Of a DNA stretch of 64,000 nt, positions 23,336-35,852 are shown piece by piece (position 1 is the first letter of the stretch; the number at the start of each line of letters is the position of its first letter). This stretch comes from Pleurodeles waltl (Eukaryota > Chordata > Amphibia > Caudata > Salamandridae): positions 1,026,181,066-1,026,245,065 of the forward strand of contig NC_090446.1 of the NCBI RefSeq assembly GCF_031143425.1, read 5' to 3'. The notes beneath the pieces are model-generated. The model worked only from the letters and a program-made list of their open reading frames with translations. It had not been told where the DNA came from and did no database searches. Both the position numbers and the translations under genes were made by a program.

Positions 23336-24150
23336 TAGGCCACCCTCCAGGGACTGTTGTACTAGGAGACCCCTCCAGAAGCAGTGGGTATGTTCCTTAC
23401 CTCAGAGACTGTGACCTTGCACTCCCCAGCATTGGGGAATGGGCATGGAACCCCTCCAGAAGCAGTGGGCAAGTTCCTGAATTCAGCTGAGGTGGCCCCC
23501 ACCCACCTTCCCCCTGAGGTGCTTGTCCACTTCCGAGATGTTGCCCCTGCACAGGTTTGTGTGGAGTTAGTCAGGATCAAGTTGGGGCTTAGACTGTGCC
23601 CTGTGGCCATGTGGGCCTTATGTACTTTGGACTGGGCACTGGCCCTTTCTGGACAATTGTTCATGTATATTTGTTCTAAAATTCGTTCATATGGTGGCTG
23701 TTGCCTTGCTATTACAATTTCAGTACTGTTGACCTGTAGTCCTTGTCTTATTATGTCGTGTGTACTGGGACATTGGTTTACTTCTGCAGCTGGTTGTGTG
23801 TATTGTGTGTGTGTGTCTGGTGTGTGTCACTCTCCTTTTTCTCCCTCCCTCCCTTGTGTGCTAAGTGGCTGTCATCGTCGAATTCATCGGCATTGGTGTT
23901 TGAGGTGGAGCATTGCGTAGAAGAGCATCGGGAAAACTTGCAGTTCCGATTCCAAAGGCGGCGTTGATCTTCTCTGTTGGTGAGTCTTTGGTCTTCTGTG
24001 ATGTGTTTCTGTCAGGCTTTTGATGGCGTTGGAACCACCACGGAAATCGTGGCGGTTTGCAGTGTCATAATATGGTGGGCAGTACCTTGTCTTCCGCCTG
24101 GCTGTTGATGGCTACCTCCGTGTTACGTGGTGTTAACGCCCTGGCATATG

Positions 24151-24480
24151 GGGCCTCATTACAACCTTGGTGGGCAGCCACCGCCGCCCCGGCAAGGATT
24201 ACCCGCCGTGCAGCCACCAATGCAGCCGCACTCCCGCCAGCCCAGCGGGGATGTCGCCCGCAACATGGGAGCCGGCGGTGTTGCAGCTCTGCGACGGGTG
24301 CAGCTGCACCCGTCGCACATTTCACTATCTGCTGTGCAGACAGTGAAAAGCAGTTTGCGGCTGTGCCTGGGGGCCCCTGCACTGCCCCTGCCATGGTCAT
24401 AATTCCATTTTGTTTTCCGCCGGCCTATTGGCAGTATTACCGCCACTTCTCCCCCATCCGTAAGGGTTGTAATGAGGGCC
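24151..24480. mobile_element. Harbinger-type MITE abutting copy 1
   Basis: It starts GGGCCTCATTACAACCTTGG and ends CCGTAAGGGTTGTAATGAGGGCC, a well-matched inverted pair about 330 bp apart. The interior is G+C-rich with no gene. Its left end overlaps the right end of copy 1 by a few bases, so the two elements are back to back rather than nested. Confidence 0.7.
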
Positions 24481-24488
24481 TTGGTGTT

Positions 24489-24714
24489 GGATTTTTATTG
24501 TTTTGTGTCTTTTATTTTTTTTGTTTTTCTTGATATTAAATGTGTTACACTTTCCTATCTCCTAAATTAAGCCTGAGTGCTTGTAGCCAAGCTACCAAGG
24601 GATGAGCAAAGATTAATTTACTGAGACTTGACTGGATCTTATTAGTGATTGTGGTTTTATTACTAGCTGTATGTGTATATCTCCACCTACCCATTTTCCT
24701 ACATTTGGTGTGCA
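24489..24714 (+). mobile_element. LTR fragment, plus orientation, upstream of gag
   Basis: It is the inverted counterpart of the sequence at 18282-18601 and 25600-25740: TGGATTTTTATTGTTTTGTG mirrors AACAACAAAAATCCA, and TTAAGCCTGAGTGCTTG mirrors CAAGCGGACAGGCTTAA. It ends CTACA at about 24712, followed by TTTGGTGTGCAGTGG, the place expected for a primer-binding region before gag. The 5' part of the LTR is missing because the MITE abuts it. Confidence 0.6.
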
Positions 24715-24908
24715 GTGGTGGAATCGAGAACTTGTATTTAATGACACCATTTACTATTTAATTTGGACAATTACAAATCCTTCAACTTGACCTAGTGCAA
24801 ACATTGTTTTGATTTGAACTTGGACTAAATGATATGAATTATTTTTTTCTGGTTTACTCTACCTCAATTTTTGCAATAGTTTTTTGTTTGACACAAATAA
24901 AGGATACC

Positions 24909-25490
24909 ATGAAGCTTGATCTGGCTAGCCTGCCCACCCTCCCAGTAGCAGAGCTTAGGGACCTGTGTAAGGCTAGGGAGTTACCAGCACCCTCCCATTC
25001 CAGGAAGACAGTGTTGATAAGGTCCCTTACAGTCATGTCAGTGGCCCAGCTAGTAGATCAGATCTCTGACATAGAGGAGGCTCCAGAGATGGAAGGAGAG
25101 AGGAAGGCAAGCTTCCTAGACCTCAGTGATAAGGAAGATAAACACCTGTACATTAACACAGTGAGCAGGACCCTGCCTAGAGCTAGTGGAGGGGGAGAAG
25201 GTCCACCACAGGAGGAGCAGGACTGTCCCTCAGAGAGTGAGAGAGAACCTGATGCCCAGTTAGCTTACAAAATCCTAGAATCAGAGACATTGTTCCTGGC
25301 CAAAAATATGTGGGCGTGTGAAGAAAGAAGAGATGGTGGCAATGAAGAAGAGGCAGAGGTGTCTAGGGGTGGTGGGTTTGACCAACAACTATCCAGGAGG
25401 ATTGTCCCTAAGTATCAGGATACTGCATGCCTCCAACTACTAATAACCCACTTTCATACAGGAGGATTCACACACATAGATAAGAAATGA
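24909..25490 (+). pseudogene. Gypsy-type gag, N-terminal part with SAP-like domain, truncated
   Basis: The frame opens at ATG 24909 (MKLDLASLPTLPV) about 195 bp after the LTR end and runs 193 codons. Residues 5-40 (LPVAELRDLCKARELPAPSHSRKTVLIRSL, in two halves of one helix-turn-helix) resemble the SAP-like start of Gypsy gag proteins in amphibians. An acidic region and a charged helix (PDAQLAYKILESETLFLAK) follow, then RRIVPKYQDTACLQLLITHF, resembling the start of the capsid domain. An in-frame TGA at 25488 ends it, and a minus-facing LTR begins about 30 bp later, so capsid, nucleocapsid and pol are lost. An earlier in-frame ATG at 24834 would add 25 hydrophobic residues and is less likely. 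Confidence 0.6.
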
Positions 25491-25518
25491 GACATTGTAC
25501 AGGTGACATATAGATAAG

Positions 25519-27935
25519 TGTGGGAAATTGTGATACAGGGTGACTGGTGTGAAACCCCACTCAAGCAGCAACCACAATCCTTGTCAGGGTGAGGCACAAG
25601 CAAACCCCAAATTAACCTGTGCTCAGTTCTCTGGTAGCTTGGTGCAGAGCAGTCAGGCTTAACTTAGGGACAATGTGTAAAGTATCAGTAATAAAGTGAA
25701 AACAGTAAATATAAAAAATCCCACACACACTTACAAAAAGAGACCAAGGCCCTCATTATGACATTGGTGGTAAAAACCACCTACCGTCATGGCGACGGCC
25801 GCCAAAAGACCGTCGCCGCGGCTACCAGCCGTCAGCCATATTATGACCACAGCCAGATTTCCGCCAGAAGGATGCCAGAAATCCGGCTGTGGCCATGCCG
25901 GCGGATGGCAGTAAGGTGGCTCTGGGTGGGAGGAAACCTGGGGAGGGGAGTGGGGAAGTCACCCATCGGTGATAGGGAAGGGATTCCCTGTCACTGATGG
26001 TGTCTACCGCTATGGTTTTCTTGTCGGTAAGGAAGCCATGAAAACCATGGCAGTAGGCGGGGTCATATTCCCACAGACGGGCAAGTGATGGCCGCTGGGC
26101 TGGAGAGTGAAGTCTCCAGCCCGGCGGTCGTTACTGCCATGGTATTCGGTGTGGTATATTGGCGGTTTGGCTTTAGCCAAACTGCCAATGTCATAATATG
26201 GAGGAAAGTACCGCCAGCCTGTTGGTAGTACTTTCCTCCATATTAACACTGACCGCCAGGGTCATAATGAGGGCCTACATTTTTAATAAATAAATCAAGA
26301 CCAAAATGACAAGGATCCAGTCAGTAAAATCAGATACATGTAATATGAAAGATTTAAGTGAAAATTGTGCAAAAAAAGTCAAAAGCAGCACTCGTGGCTA
26401 TCTGGTTGTACAAGGCCAGGAAAAAGCTACACGTTCGGGCTGACCATGAAAGAGAGTGAGTCCGATACAAAGACCAGATTAGTCCTGCTGAAAATGTACC
26501 ATCTCAGTCAAGCGCAAGGAGTCCCATTCGTGGTGAAGGGGGCTGCGAGGAACAGAGAAGCATCGCAGACCACCATCGATGTACCAAGAAGAGCAGATCT
26601 GGTGTTATGGATGGTCGTTGCTGTTGTGCGAAGATCCTGCTGTCATTGTGGGAGGGTGGACCAGAGCTTAGTGGTGACACTCTCTGTAGTGCGAAAAGTC
26701 GGATTGACAGGTCTTCCTGTTGAAGGGCTGTGTGAGCAATAATGTTTTGGCACCAATGGGCCTGATTGAGGTCACGAATAGCCGAAACTTCGATTCAATC
26801 TCTCTGAGGCCACACCGAGGGTCCAGGTCTTGAAGGGCACCACTTGGAGGTCAGTGGTTTGCTACAGCTGGATCTATGTACTGGTGCTGGTGATTGGAAG
26901 CTTGCTCTGAACAGGAGCCTCTGCAGTAACTCTGAGAGTTCTGGGTTCAGATGCAGGTCCAAATCCCTCTGGCTCAAGCAGGAAGACAGCAGGGGAGCAA
27001 TCCAGAAAGCGCAGCAGCACTTCCAGGTAGTAGTCCAGTCAAGAAATTGCCCAGAAGACAGCAGTCCAGCAAAGTGACAGTCCTTTCAGCTGCACAGCAG
27101 TCTTTCTTCCTGGCAGACTTTCCACAGGTCCAGAGGTGTACAGAACAGTTGGTCTCTGAGGTCCAATATTTATACTTGGCTCTTCCTTTGAAGTGGGAGA
27201 AGCTTCTAGAGATTTCCCTTTGAAGTGCACCAGTTTCCTGCTTACACTGCCCTAGCTCCAGTTGGACTACAGGGGATATGCCACCCTTTTTTTGCAGATG
27301 GGATAGATGGGATACAGCCAATCCAAGTTCAAATAGGGCTGTGCCTAGCTCTTCCCTTCTGCCCTGACAGTGATGGCCCATCCAGGCACACCTGAGGTCT
27401 TTAATGTGTGAGGCTGTCTAGGAGAAATACACAAAGCCCAAATGTCAACTACACCCAGTCATGTGACCAGAGACAGACTGCAGGCACTAAACAGCTACAG
27501 CAGGAAAAAGCCAACTTTCTAAAAGTGGCGTTTTCAAAATTGTAATAAAAATCTGACTCCACAATGAGAGATGACATTTTATTACAATTCCAAGCACACC
27601 AAACATGAACTTATCGGCTCCCATTTGTAAATTATCACTTATTAAATGTAGTAAGTTAACTCTAATGTTATCCTTTGGGAAAGTCAGGCTTTGCAGTAGT
27701 GAGAAACACATTTAAGAATGTTTCACTAGCAGGACATGTAGAACTTGAAAGTCCATGTCCTACCTTTTAAATACACTACACCCTACCCTCTGGGCTGTCT
27801 AAAGCCTTCACTAAGTGTGACTTGTATGTATTAAAAAAGAAGGTTTGGACCTGGCAAAAGGTGTAATTAGCCAGGTCACAATGTCAGTTTTAAAACTGTG
27901 CACAGAGGCTGCAATGACAGACCTGAAGCAGAGGG
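25519..27935 (-). mobile_element. Long LTR, minus orientation, carrying a Harbinger MITE
   Basis: It starts TGTGGGAAATTGTG at 25519, the reverse of an LTR end in CAATTTCCCACA. It shares with 18282-18601 the landmarks GTAGCTTGG and AGTCAGGCTTAACTT. The MITE at 25747-26276 interrupts it. The remaining 1.6 kb is non-coding and includes an AAAAGTGGCGTTTTCAAAA block. The far boundary near 27935 is set only by the start of LINE sequence. No internal retroelement genes of this copy are present, so it may be a solo or truncated LTR. Confidence 0.5.
25747..26276. mobile_element. Harbinger-type MITE, about 530 bp
   Basis: The ends are clear inverted repeats: AGGCCCTCATTATGACATTG at 25747 and the inverse CAGGGTCATAATGAGGGCCT ending at 26276. 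Subterminal parts carry GGCGGT-type words throughout. Inside is the hairpin-like pair ATCGGTGATAGGGAAGGGAT / ATTCCCTGTCACTGATGG (about 25965-25999), also found in the MITE at 35853-36920. It encodes nothing and is presumably mobilised by a Harbinger transposase such as that at 52237-53250. Confidence 0.85.
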
Positions 27936-29070
27936 TGCATCCTGGCCCCAACATTATTTTCACTTTATGTCAGTGGGGTCGTTGATAACCTGGGAAAGTT
28001 CCAAAAGGGCTCCCCATCATCAGCAGACATCAGAGTTGCAGCTTTGATGCTTCCTTATGATACACTTCTAATCTCCAGGACGCCAGTGGTATTAAAGGGC
28101 TTGCTGAACCAGTTTTTCTGCTTCTATACTAAATGGCTTATAGGTCAATCGCCAGCTCAGTTGCCAGAAGACAAAGTACATGACTCTTAATCCACATTGT
28201 ACCTTTAGGTGTAGGACCGTAGATGCACAAAAACTGATTGAGAGAGTATGAACCTTTGAGTACTTATCTGATAATTTATTGTTGTCAGTTCAGATTAACA
28301 AAAATAAAATGATCCTAAAGCATAGGTCATTCACAGTGATGATGAAATGTAATATTTCTTCATCTAGACTTGTTGCCCCAGCTCATGAGATTTAGCTAAG
28401 CCCTAAGGTGATTAGGGGTGCACTCTATGGTGCAGAGATATTTGATTACAGGACTAGTTCTTTGCTATGTACAATAGCAAATGTTTTTCTAAGATCTTTG
28501 TTTGCACTTCCTGGTAGGTCCCCTCTTCTTCCTTTATGATTAGATGTGGCTGCTAATAGAGTTGACCACATTGTTAATCTTGGGCCCTTATTATAGTGGG
28601 CAACAAGTTTGCTCACTATCAAAGCTCCCTACAGGGATAGTGGCTCTAGACCATGCTTGCATGGTTCCATGGCGGAGACATATTGAAAATTGTCTCAGCC
28701 AATTAAAGGTAACAGACCTAGGGCTAATCCTTGCCAAATCCATAGATGGTCAAAAAGCTACAGTGAAGGAATGTTATTGGACATTTGTGAGTCAAATGGA
28801 ATTTGTGAGCACTGGCAGGGGGTTTGTCTGAAGTACTTTTATCTCACAAATATTCAGCCATGCACAAGACCTTTGTGGATAGGATCCAACTATTTGCAGC
28901 TGAAAATGTACACATTTGCTTCAGATTTGGCATTCTTTTTTCATGGATTTTTACCTCTAAATGGACTACTAATATCATTTGTAATGATTATGACTCTGCC
29001 TGCAACTGAAAAGAATCAGTTGATCTTTCTATTTTTTCTGCCCACATTATTTACTATCTAGGAAAAAATG
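27935..29070 (+). mobile_element. Non-LTR retrotransposon fragment: reverse transcriptase C-terminal half, decayed
   Basis: From about 27935 a plus-strand frame reads GCILAPTLFSLYVSGVVDNL, the block preceding the catalytic box. It then reads ALMLPYDTLLISRTPVVLKG, where the YADD box is reduced to YDT. Stops increase after 28190. A later part (about 28690-29060) keeps the thumb/C-terminal style segments (CEHWQGV, IWIGSNYLQLK-like, ATEKNQLIFLFF). The 5' half and endonuclease are absent. It is not close to the L2-like copies at 7030 and 9460, and the clade is undetermined. Confidence 0.6.
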
Positions 29071-29869
29071 AATTTTACCGTTGTGTAGACAAATGGTTCT
29101 GAGACACTTTTGGCAGGCTTTAAGAATCTTGAAGTATGACACACTTGTCTTTGCTATACTGGGTTTCTTTATGTGGACATGTTCTCTAAGAATACACCAC
29201 TATGTATGCCGAAACCTTACATTTTGTAAATTGTAAATATCCTGATGTCTTTGTTGGTTTAAGATTCTCCAACTTAACTTATTCACTCTTACTTCTAATT
29301 GCATTTCATAAGAACTGCATAGTACTTTTTATTGTGATAGTTTACTTTGTCCACAGTTTATGGGAAATTCCCCTGACACACATAAACGTGACTGATGAAT
29401 AACCAGCATAACATTTTTAAACAAATCTGGCAACCGCTAATAGAATGTCTGATTGTGAGTGTAGACTGCTCCACCAGAACATGTAGTATGAGAGATGTCG
29501 AATGAACAATTATTATTTAACTTGTCTGTTTGACAAAAGCACGAAAGTTGCGTTTATGAGGTTGGAAGAGGGGGGTTATCCTCATAAAGGAATATTGATT
29601 GCCTTGTGAGTGTTGGTGTGCATGTTTGGGAGGACGGTGAGAGGGAAGTAAGGTAAAATAAGAGGAAAGTGAGTTTAATACTTCTGCATGTAATGGTATT
29701 TATATGATGAATATGTCAGTTTTGATTCAACAAAAACACCTTTTGCAGCAACAGAAATTTGAATTGAGCATCATCCTCATAGTAGCACATTTTATTCTGT
29801 AAGTTTTGTTGCAGATGAGCAAAGTGGCACGAATAAAGATAATTTAATATAGTCTGAAAGTGACAGATA
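29071..29869. other. No gene seen
   Basis: Ordinary A+T-rich intergenic sequence with no recognised protein, repeat array or element end. Confidence 0.5.
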
Positions 29870-30003
29870 TATTAGGGTGTACTCAGGTGTAGAAGTGTTA
29901 CAGTATAGGCAGAGGTAAAATGTTGAGATATAAAAGAGGGTAAAGCTATGCTAGTACTTAGGGAATAAGTTACAGGTGAGGTAGAAGTTGTATGATAAAG
30001 ATA
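29870..30003. repeat. Degenerate GGTGTAGAAGT/GATAT repeat at the left flank of Harbinger copy 3
   Basis: Words of the type AGAGGTAAA, AGATATA and GGTACT recur irregularly. The same style resumes right after the putative right end of copy 3 at 38191-38340, as expected if the element inserted into one such repeat. Confidence 0.45.
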
Positions 30004-31136
30004 TAGGGCCTGATTACAATTTTGGTGGTCCGTGCACTGGCTTGGCGATCGGACCACCGTATAATGATCCTGATGGTCCCATAGAGAAAAGAGAGCCATG
30101 GTCCTGCCAGCACCACCATACAGCGCAGACTGTGGCAGTGGCAATACAGGCTAAACAGGCAGTCGAAGCCAGTGTTTCTGTTGGACATATTATGATGTTG
30201 CTCACTGCCAACGTGACTGCGGCAGTCCAATCACCACGTCCCAGCAGGCAGAAACGGAGACTATAAAGTAAGTAACTCATCTGCAGGCAGCGTTACGCAT
30301 CCATGGAGACCATCACACAGGTCCTGCCGCTGATGATCATTGATAGAGCCCAAAATCTACGCCGCCGTGGACGCAACTGACGGCAAGACAAAACACCTAC
30401 CTGTAGCATGAAGCTCAACAACAGATTTGCATGCCGTCATCCACATGATGTGAGGCATACGCTACGGGCAGCAAGTACACTTGACATTCACAAAGAATAA
30501 CACATTCACAGCTGTTAAATGCTCCCTTTGGGCAGGTCACTGACACTGCACTGCCACACTCCACAAAGACGCATGTCTGCTCATCTCAGGGACAGTGAAG
30601 TGTACAGAACATTGTGCCACACAACAGCAACATCACAACAACATCACATCTACCAATTCAACTGGCACCCTCACATTCCTCACATGCCTTAAACTGTTGT
30701 CAGATTGAAGACACAAATGTATGGATGTGTCATGGAGCGCAAATATCCCTCACCTTAAACATCCCTGTAATGGATCCACACATCACCCACATTACAACAC
30801 AATGGACGGTCAATGGGATACACATTAATTTGTGAAATAAATATCCAAAGCAGAAAATGCAAACAATACCTGCACAAAAGGGATGGGGGGCATCAGGAGC
30901 ACTCCTGGAAGGATGCTGCCCTGGGGCACATTAGACTTTGCACATGCCCCCAAACAACATTTCCATGCACATTGCATTCATGAATCTCAGGGACAAACGA
31001 TAGCAGAGGAAAGTGGCATGCCAATCTGCCAAATGAGTAAGTGTGAGTCAAGAAAGCAAATACAACAGCAACAGCATGGACCATACATCTAGATGAAGTA
31101 GGTGGAAGGTACACACATCAAAAAACACATGGCAAG

Positions 31137-31767
31137 TCAAATACAGAGGAAGGTGGCACAATTGAACACCCTCCATGTGTGGATAAACAAAACTCTACCT
31201 TCTACACATGACACAAATGCATACAACACAAGATATTCAGGAATAACAAAAATGTAGAAAAGTAATGTCAGGACAAATGTGTACCCAACACAACAACAAC
31301 TTGCGTTAATTAACTCCAAATGATGTAAGTCAAAGGCCATTGGCCAAGTCCGAATGAGTCCATACACAGTACTGTGCCCAACCCTGCCTCCAATCACTAC
31401 CAGGGAACCTCCACAGGAAGAGGCATCAAGTGGGCAGGCATGCACCTCTGGGATCAGTCTTGGGTGGGCTGGGGTCGGATTTGGGATGGGTAGGTTTGGG
31501 TTTAGGAGGGCTGGACTTTTTCTTTGTAGGGGTGGGCTTCCTCTTTGGTGGGAGGGGTATGGGTACTTGCAGGAGTGACAGGGGGACTTTGATGTGGAAG
31601 GGATGGGTTGAAATGTGGGTGGTGGGCCTATTGGGTTTGGGAGGCGGGTGCAGGGAACAGGGAAACTGGCAAGCTCTCCTTGGGAAAATGGTAGGGTCAC
31701 CAGAAGGGGTTGGGAAATTTGGGGGTTGAGGGAGTTGTGGGCTTGTCTGCTGGTGTAGGTGCCTTGA

Positions 31768-31803
<36 letters not shown>

Positions 31804-32908
31804 GATGCTTGTGTTTGGGTGGTGTCTGTTGCATGTGTAAGTGTGGGCCATTGCATGTCTTGGAGGACTGTGAGGTGGAGGTGCTGGGTGATGTAGGAGT
31901 GGTGGATGTGTGTGTTGGGGTGGTGTCTGTGACTATAGTGGATGTTGTGGATGTGTCCCTGTGTGTTGAGGTGGTGTCTGGGGGTATGGTGGATGTGTAT
32001 GTGGGTGTTGTCTTGATGTCTTAGGGCTATGGTGTCTGAGGTGTGTGGGTCCATGGGTTGTGAATTGTCGGGGTATATAGTGGGTGTGGTGGATGTGCCA
32101 CTGTCTGTTGTGGTATCTGTGGGTATGGTGGTTGTGATGAGTGTGTCAGTGGGAGTGCCTGTTGAAATGGTGGCTGATGTGGTGTTGGTGGGTGACTGTT
32201 GAGTGCCTGTGTGTCGGTGAGTCTTGTGGTGTTTGTGTCTATATATGCTGTTTGTGTGTGTTGAGGTGTGTGTGTGTAGATTTGACTGTGTGCTTGTGAC
32301 AAGTAGGGGAATAGGGAATTTAGATTGAGAAGAGGGAGGTGGAGGATGAGAGGAATGTTGGGGGTGGATGGCTGCCATCAGTGAGGAGGCCAGAGCCTGA
32401 AAAGATTTATGTACGCCAGATATGTCACTATAAATGCCTTCCAGGTATGCATTTGTTTGCTGAAGTTGGCTTGCCAAACCCCTGATGGCATTCACAATGG
32501 CAGTCTGCCCCACAGAGATACTCTTCAGGAGGTCAATAGCCTCCTCACTCAATGCAGCAGGGGTAACAGGGGCTGGTGGTGATGTGCCCGGGGTGAAGGA
32601 GGCACACACCATCTTGGGTGAACGGGCATGCCAATTGGGTGGGGAGCAACAGGGAGGGTGGGGATAGAACTGGGGTGGCGGACAAGGATAGTACAAGAGC
32701 AGGTCCTGATGGGTCCAAACCACTAGGAAGTGGCCACTGGAGGTAGAATCTGAAGATGATGAGCTCAATCCTCTGTCCTCCGTGGCACTCACCTCATCCT
32801 CCTGGACACTGTGTCCCTCCGTGTCGGTGGTGTCATGACTGGAGGTACCGTGGCCAGATGCTTCCCCACTTGGATCCACCCTGTTTCCTTTGCTTGCCTG
32901 GGATGATG
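31137..32908 (-). pseudogene. Gene B exon 3 of Harbinger copy 3 (open for about 590 codons)
   Basis: A TTTGCAG acceptor just right of 32908 is followed by ASSQASKGNRVDPSGEASGH, corresponding to ASSGGGDMASEHEGAAGHK of the intact copy. The frame stays open to 31137. Landmarks are acidic/serine-rich VQEDEVSATEDRGLSSSSSD, then SFTPGTSPPAPVTPAALSEE, then the helical block IDLLKSISVGQTAIVNAIRG with QQTNAYLEGI. A long threonine/histidine/proline-rich region follows, partly made by TG-rich repeats. The long open frame suggests retained coding or recent decay. The exon is listed as a pseudogene because the central Myb exon is not found between 32909 and 35852. Confidence 0.65.
31768..31800. repeat. 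(TG)n microsatellite inside gene B exon 3
   Basis: About sixteen TG units lie inside the long minus-strand open frame, where they read as alternating threonine and histidine codons. Expansion there does not introduce stops. Confidence 0.9.
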
Positions 32909-35852
32909 CTGCAAATACAAAGAGAAAAAGGGTTACCACATGTTCCTGATCACACTTGAACAACAGCTGTGATTAGCAAACATTATCAATACATCAAGTA
33001 GGCCCCGAAACAAAACTATATTAAAGCGGCTCCTACATGTACCACACCGTATGCATGCATGCCACATGAAGGGTCAACAGTTGTTCACATGAAAATCAGA
33101 ATCTCAGACAACTCTAATGGCATGGATGAAGTTGTACAACACAGAACCATGGAGCATGCCCCAGTCACCTGTTTTCATACATTAGTAAGGCAATGGCAAG
33201 TTCATTCCCATAGATCCCACACAAGATCATGCATACATCTATTTGTCACAAACACAATATCGGAACACTCAGAAAGGATGCTCCAAAATCCTGCGGTGTT
33301 GCTGACAGCAGTACAGTAGCCTGAAGAATGTGGCTTGGAAATACTCATGTCACACTGGAAACATATCAACAATGCACACTTCACCATGTGTAGATTGTCC
33401 TAATGGAGTCATGTAAATGTCCTAATGTAGAAATCAATAGTCCTTTGTATGTTGGAGAGGACCAGGGATTTTCAAGTACATGTAGAAGGCCCTCAACATG
33501 TTGCCCAACGGGGAGATACTTCACTGTCTCCATTTTTGCCCTGAAAGCCCAGATGTCCATGGATGAATTGTTGTACCCAACACATATGATTTACACATAG
33601 CTGCTAGTCACTTCATGATGCATGCTGACAGTCAGATAATGAACCTTGCCAATTTCACATGTGCAGAGCACTTTGCTACAGGTTGCCACATCAATGGCAT
33701 GAAAATGCACATTGTGGTTAAAATCTGTAGTCCTTCCTGTCATGTCCCTCATTGCTACTATATTTGTACATGCTAAATGGCATGCTATGATGTGTCGGGA
33801 TATGTGTGAGCCAACAAACAATGGTGACACACTCCTGTCTGTGGCACCACATGAAATGTAGCCTCATTAAACAAGTCAAAGTCTAAACCCTGGTTTGCAT
33901 GCATATATATGTGAGGGAATACACAGATTATCCAATCGACACAGTTAGACCATGCATGAAACATCAGTGTACACATTCTATCAAAGAGAAAGAGACATGT
34001 TAACATGTAGCCACAAGGAACATTGGCAACAGTAATGGCACATAAAACATGTCAATGGTCATTTCCCACTTATCAACGGACAGTATTGATCTGTAGCTGC
34101 ACCCCAAGAACAATGTATTCTCTGTCACATGTACGATGGCCACCTTCAAATGACAGACAGTAGTGAGGCACTAGCACCTGTCACACACTGAAGACAAATA
34201 GCCTTTGGGGGGCAAGTGCCAATTTACTAACATGACCAGACAGATGGCTGACCACAGTGATCCATCGCTAATTTTTCTTTGTGTGGTAACACTAAGGAGT
34301 AGTGGTAGATTATGCAGAATTTAGACGCACTACAACAATAAACATTAATTCATTGATCACTGTACACAGCCATACATTGCCCCTAGAGAGAATTATGTTG
34401 GTGGAGTGTACTAGGTCTCCTGGGCTAATAGGCAAGGTACATCACAATGCAACAAATTCAATACCTACACAAACAGTTACTCATCTTGTGTGTCACACAT
34501 GGACCAACCCAATGGTCTAGGGGAGATGGCAGAAACTAAGACATCAACTAGTCTATGTGACAGGCAGGAATATGCCCTGTATTCACTCCCTTGTGGCTGC
34601 TGTGCTCCCCTCAAACTGCATCTCATGGTCTACAATGACTAACTAAGCCTACTGACATCAGGTAGCCCATTCTCCAGTAACATGTACAGTGATGTGAGCC
34701 ACTATGTAACACTACCCACCAATGTGGCTTCTGATTGCTAAACTGCTTAGGCCTTACTGGACCAACACATTTACACTCTGCAACATTGACTCAATGCATA
34801 CAGTCCCTACAGGAAACTACCATAGTGCAGACTTCACACTTACACTTGAGTGACAATGAAAGGGATGGCATGGTGTGTCGGAAAGTTTTTTTCCTGTGCA
34901 TGTGTGGACATGTGGTCTAACAAATGCAGACTCATGCCACTCTAGGGTGGGTTTCTGTGGTATGTACCTGTACCACAGAACACACCTTTGAACAAATGTT
35001 TCTAACCTACAGAGGTGGCATACAACATACAAATGTATGTCTTCTTCAATTTCTGCTGTGTAACCAAGCTAGTGAGTCACATGTCATGGCATCCCAGGAA
35101 TCTATACACTGTCTGCACTGTGGGATTGTAATTTGTGCAAAAGACCTGTACAGGACAAATATGACTTATGTGAAGGTGACAACAGAGCTGTTGTAGTAAG
35201 GGACATAACATGAAACATAATAATACATTGACAATGATGCAAAATGCAAATATAGACTAGTTCAGGGATTTACCTCAGTACCCATTCCTAATCTAGTCAA
35301 TGGACTGAGGCATGCAGGTCAAGTTTTGCCACTACAGCCTCATATTGCTCACGTGACAGGATGTGTAGGTCTACAGGGAGTGGGCACAGTGCCACAGTTG
35401 CATAGCACCAGTGACTCTCCCACATCCTGGAGTATGTCCCATACTAGGAGATGCATTTGAAAGGCCCTGGTCTCTGCAGGGTGAGCATACAGACCCTACA
35501 GGACACTCATATTTCCATCACTTCCATGCATGACAGTACATCAATGTGGCTTGTGTGGCAACCTAAAACGCACAGTGAGTTGTGATGTGCCTTCCAGACA
35601 ACAGTTTGGCAAGGCCAGATGTGGGGTGAAAGATCAGTGGCACAATGCACATTGCTTATAAGATCCTCAAATGACTCAGATAAGATGCATACACAACTCA
35701 TGGTGTCATGCACATACATGTTGTCTAACATGTTCAATTTTCATAAACAATGAAATATAATTGCATGGCAGTAAAGTCTCATTGCCAAAACAAGGAGGAT
35801 CTAGGGCCTCAAAAAACCTCACACAACACAATGGGAACAAACACAACATATA
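32909..35852. other. Probable intron/remnant of gene B copy 3; no exon recognised
   Basis: Between exon 3 and the nested MITE there should be the second exon, carrying the rest of the Myb-like domain. No WRAIAK or HCRKRWED-type block was found on either strand. A minus-strand segment at about 35284-35490 is bounded by acceptor- and donor-like words but has stops. The rest is CA/TG-rich non-coding sequence. Confidence 0.4.

Larger units (their letters stand above)
18602..24154 (+). mobile_element. PIF/Harbinger element, copy 1: deletion derivative without transposase
   Basis: The left end reads GGACCTCATCATGACATTGG and the right end, at about 24154, reads CGCCCTGGCATATGGGGCC. Both fit the terminal consensus GGCCCTCATTATGAC seen at the MITE 25747-26276. 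Inside, on the plus strand, are decayed gene A (19161-20590) and then decayed gene B (20594-22900), the same order as on the minus strand of the fuller element at 46011-55856. That element has an intact transposase and the first exon of gene B between A and B. Here both are missing, with A fused directly to the middle of the gene B Myb domain. Arrays of 30 and 57 bp follow gene B. The element can no longer move by itself. Confidence 0.8.

Noticed and set aside
24057..24446. Alanine/arginine-rich frames on both strands
   Set aside because: They are generated by the G+C-rich MITE interior and Harbinger terminus and overlap in many frames.
30014..30280. Cysteine/alanine-rich frame at the left end of copy 3
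   Set aside because: It spans the transposon terminus and the opposite strand is equally open. No family is recognised.
35284..35490. Possible missing second exon of gene B copy 3
   Set aside because: It is bounded by splice-like words, but the frame has stops and none of the WRAIAK or RKRWED landmarks, so the similarity is not supported.
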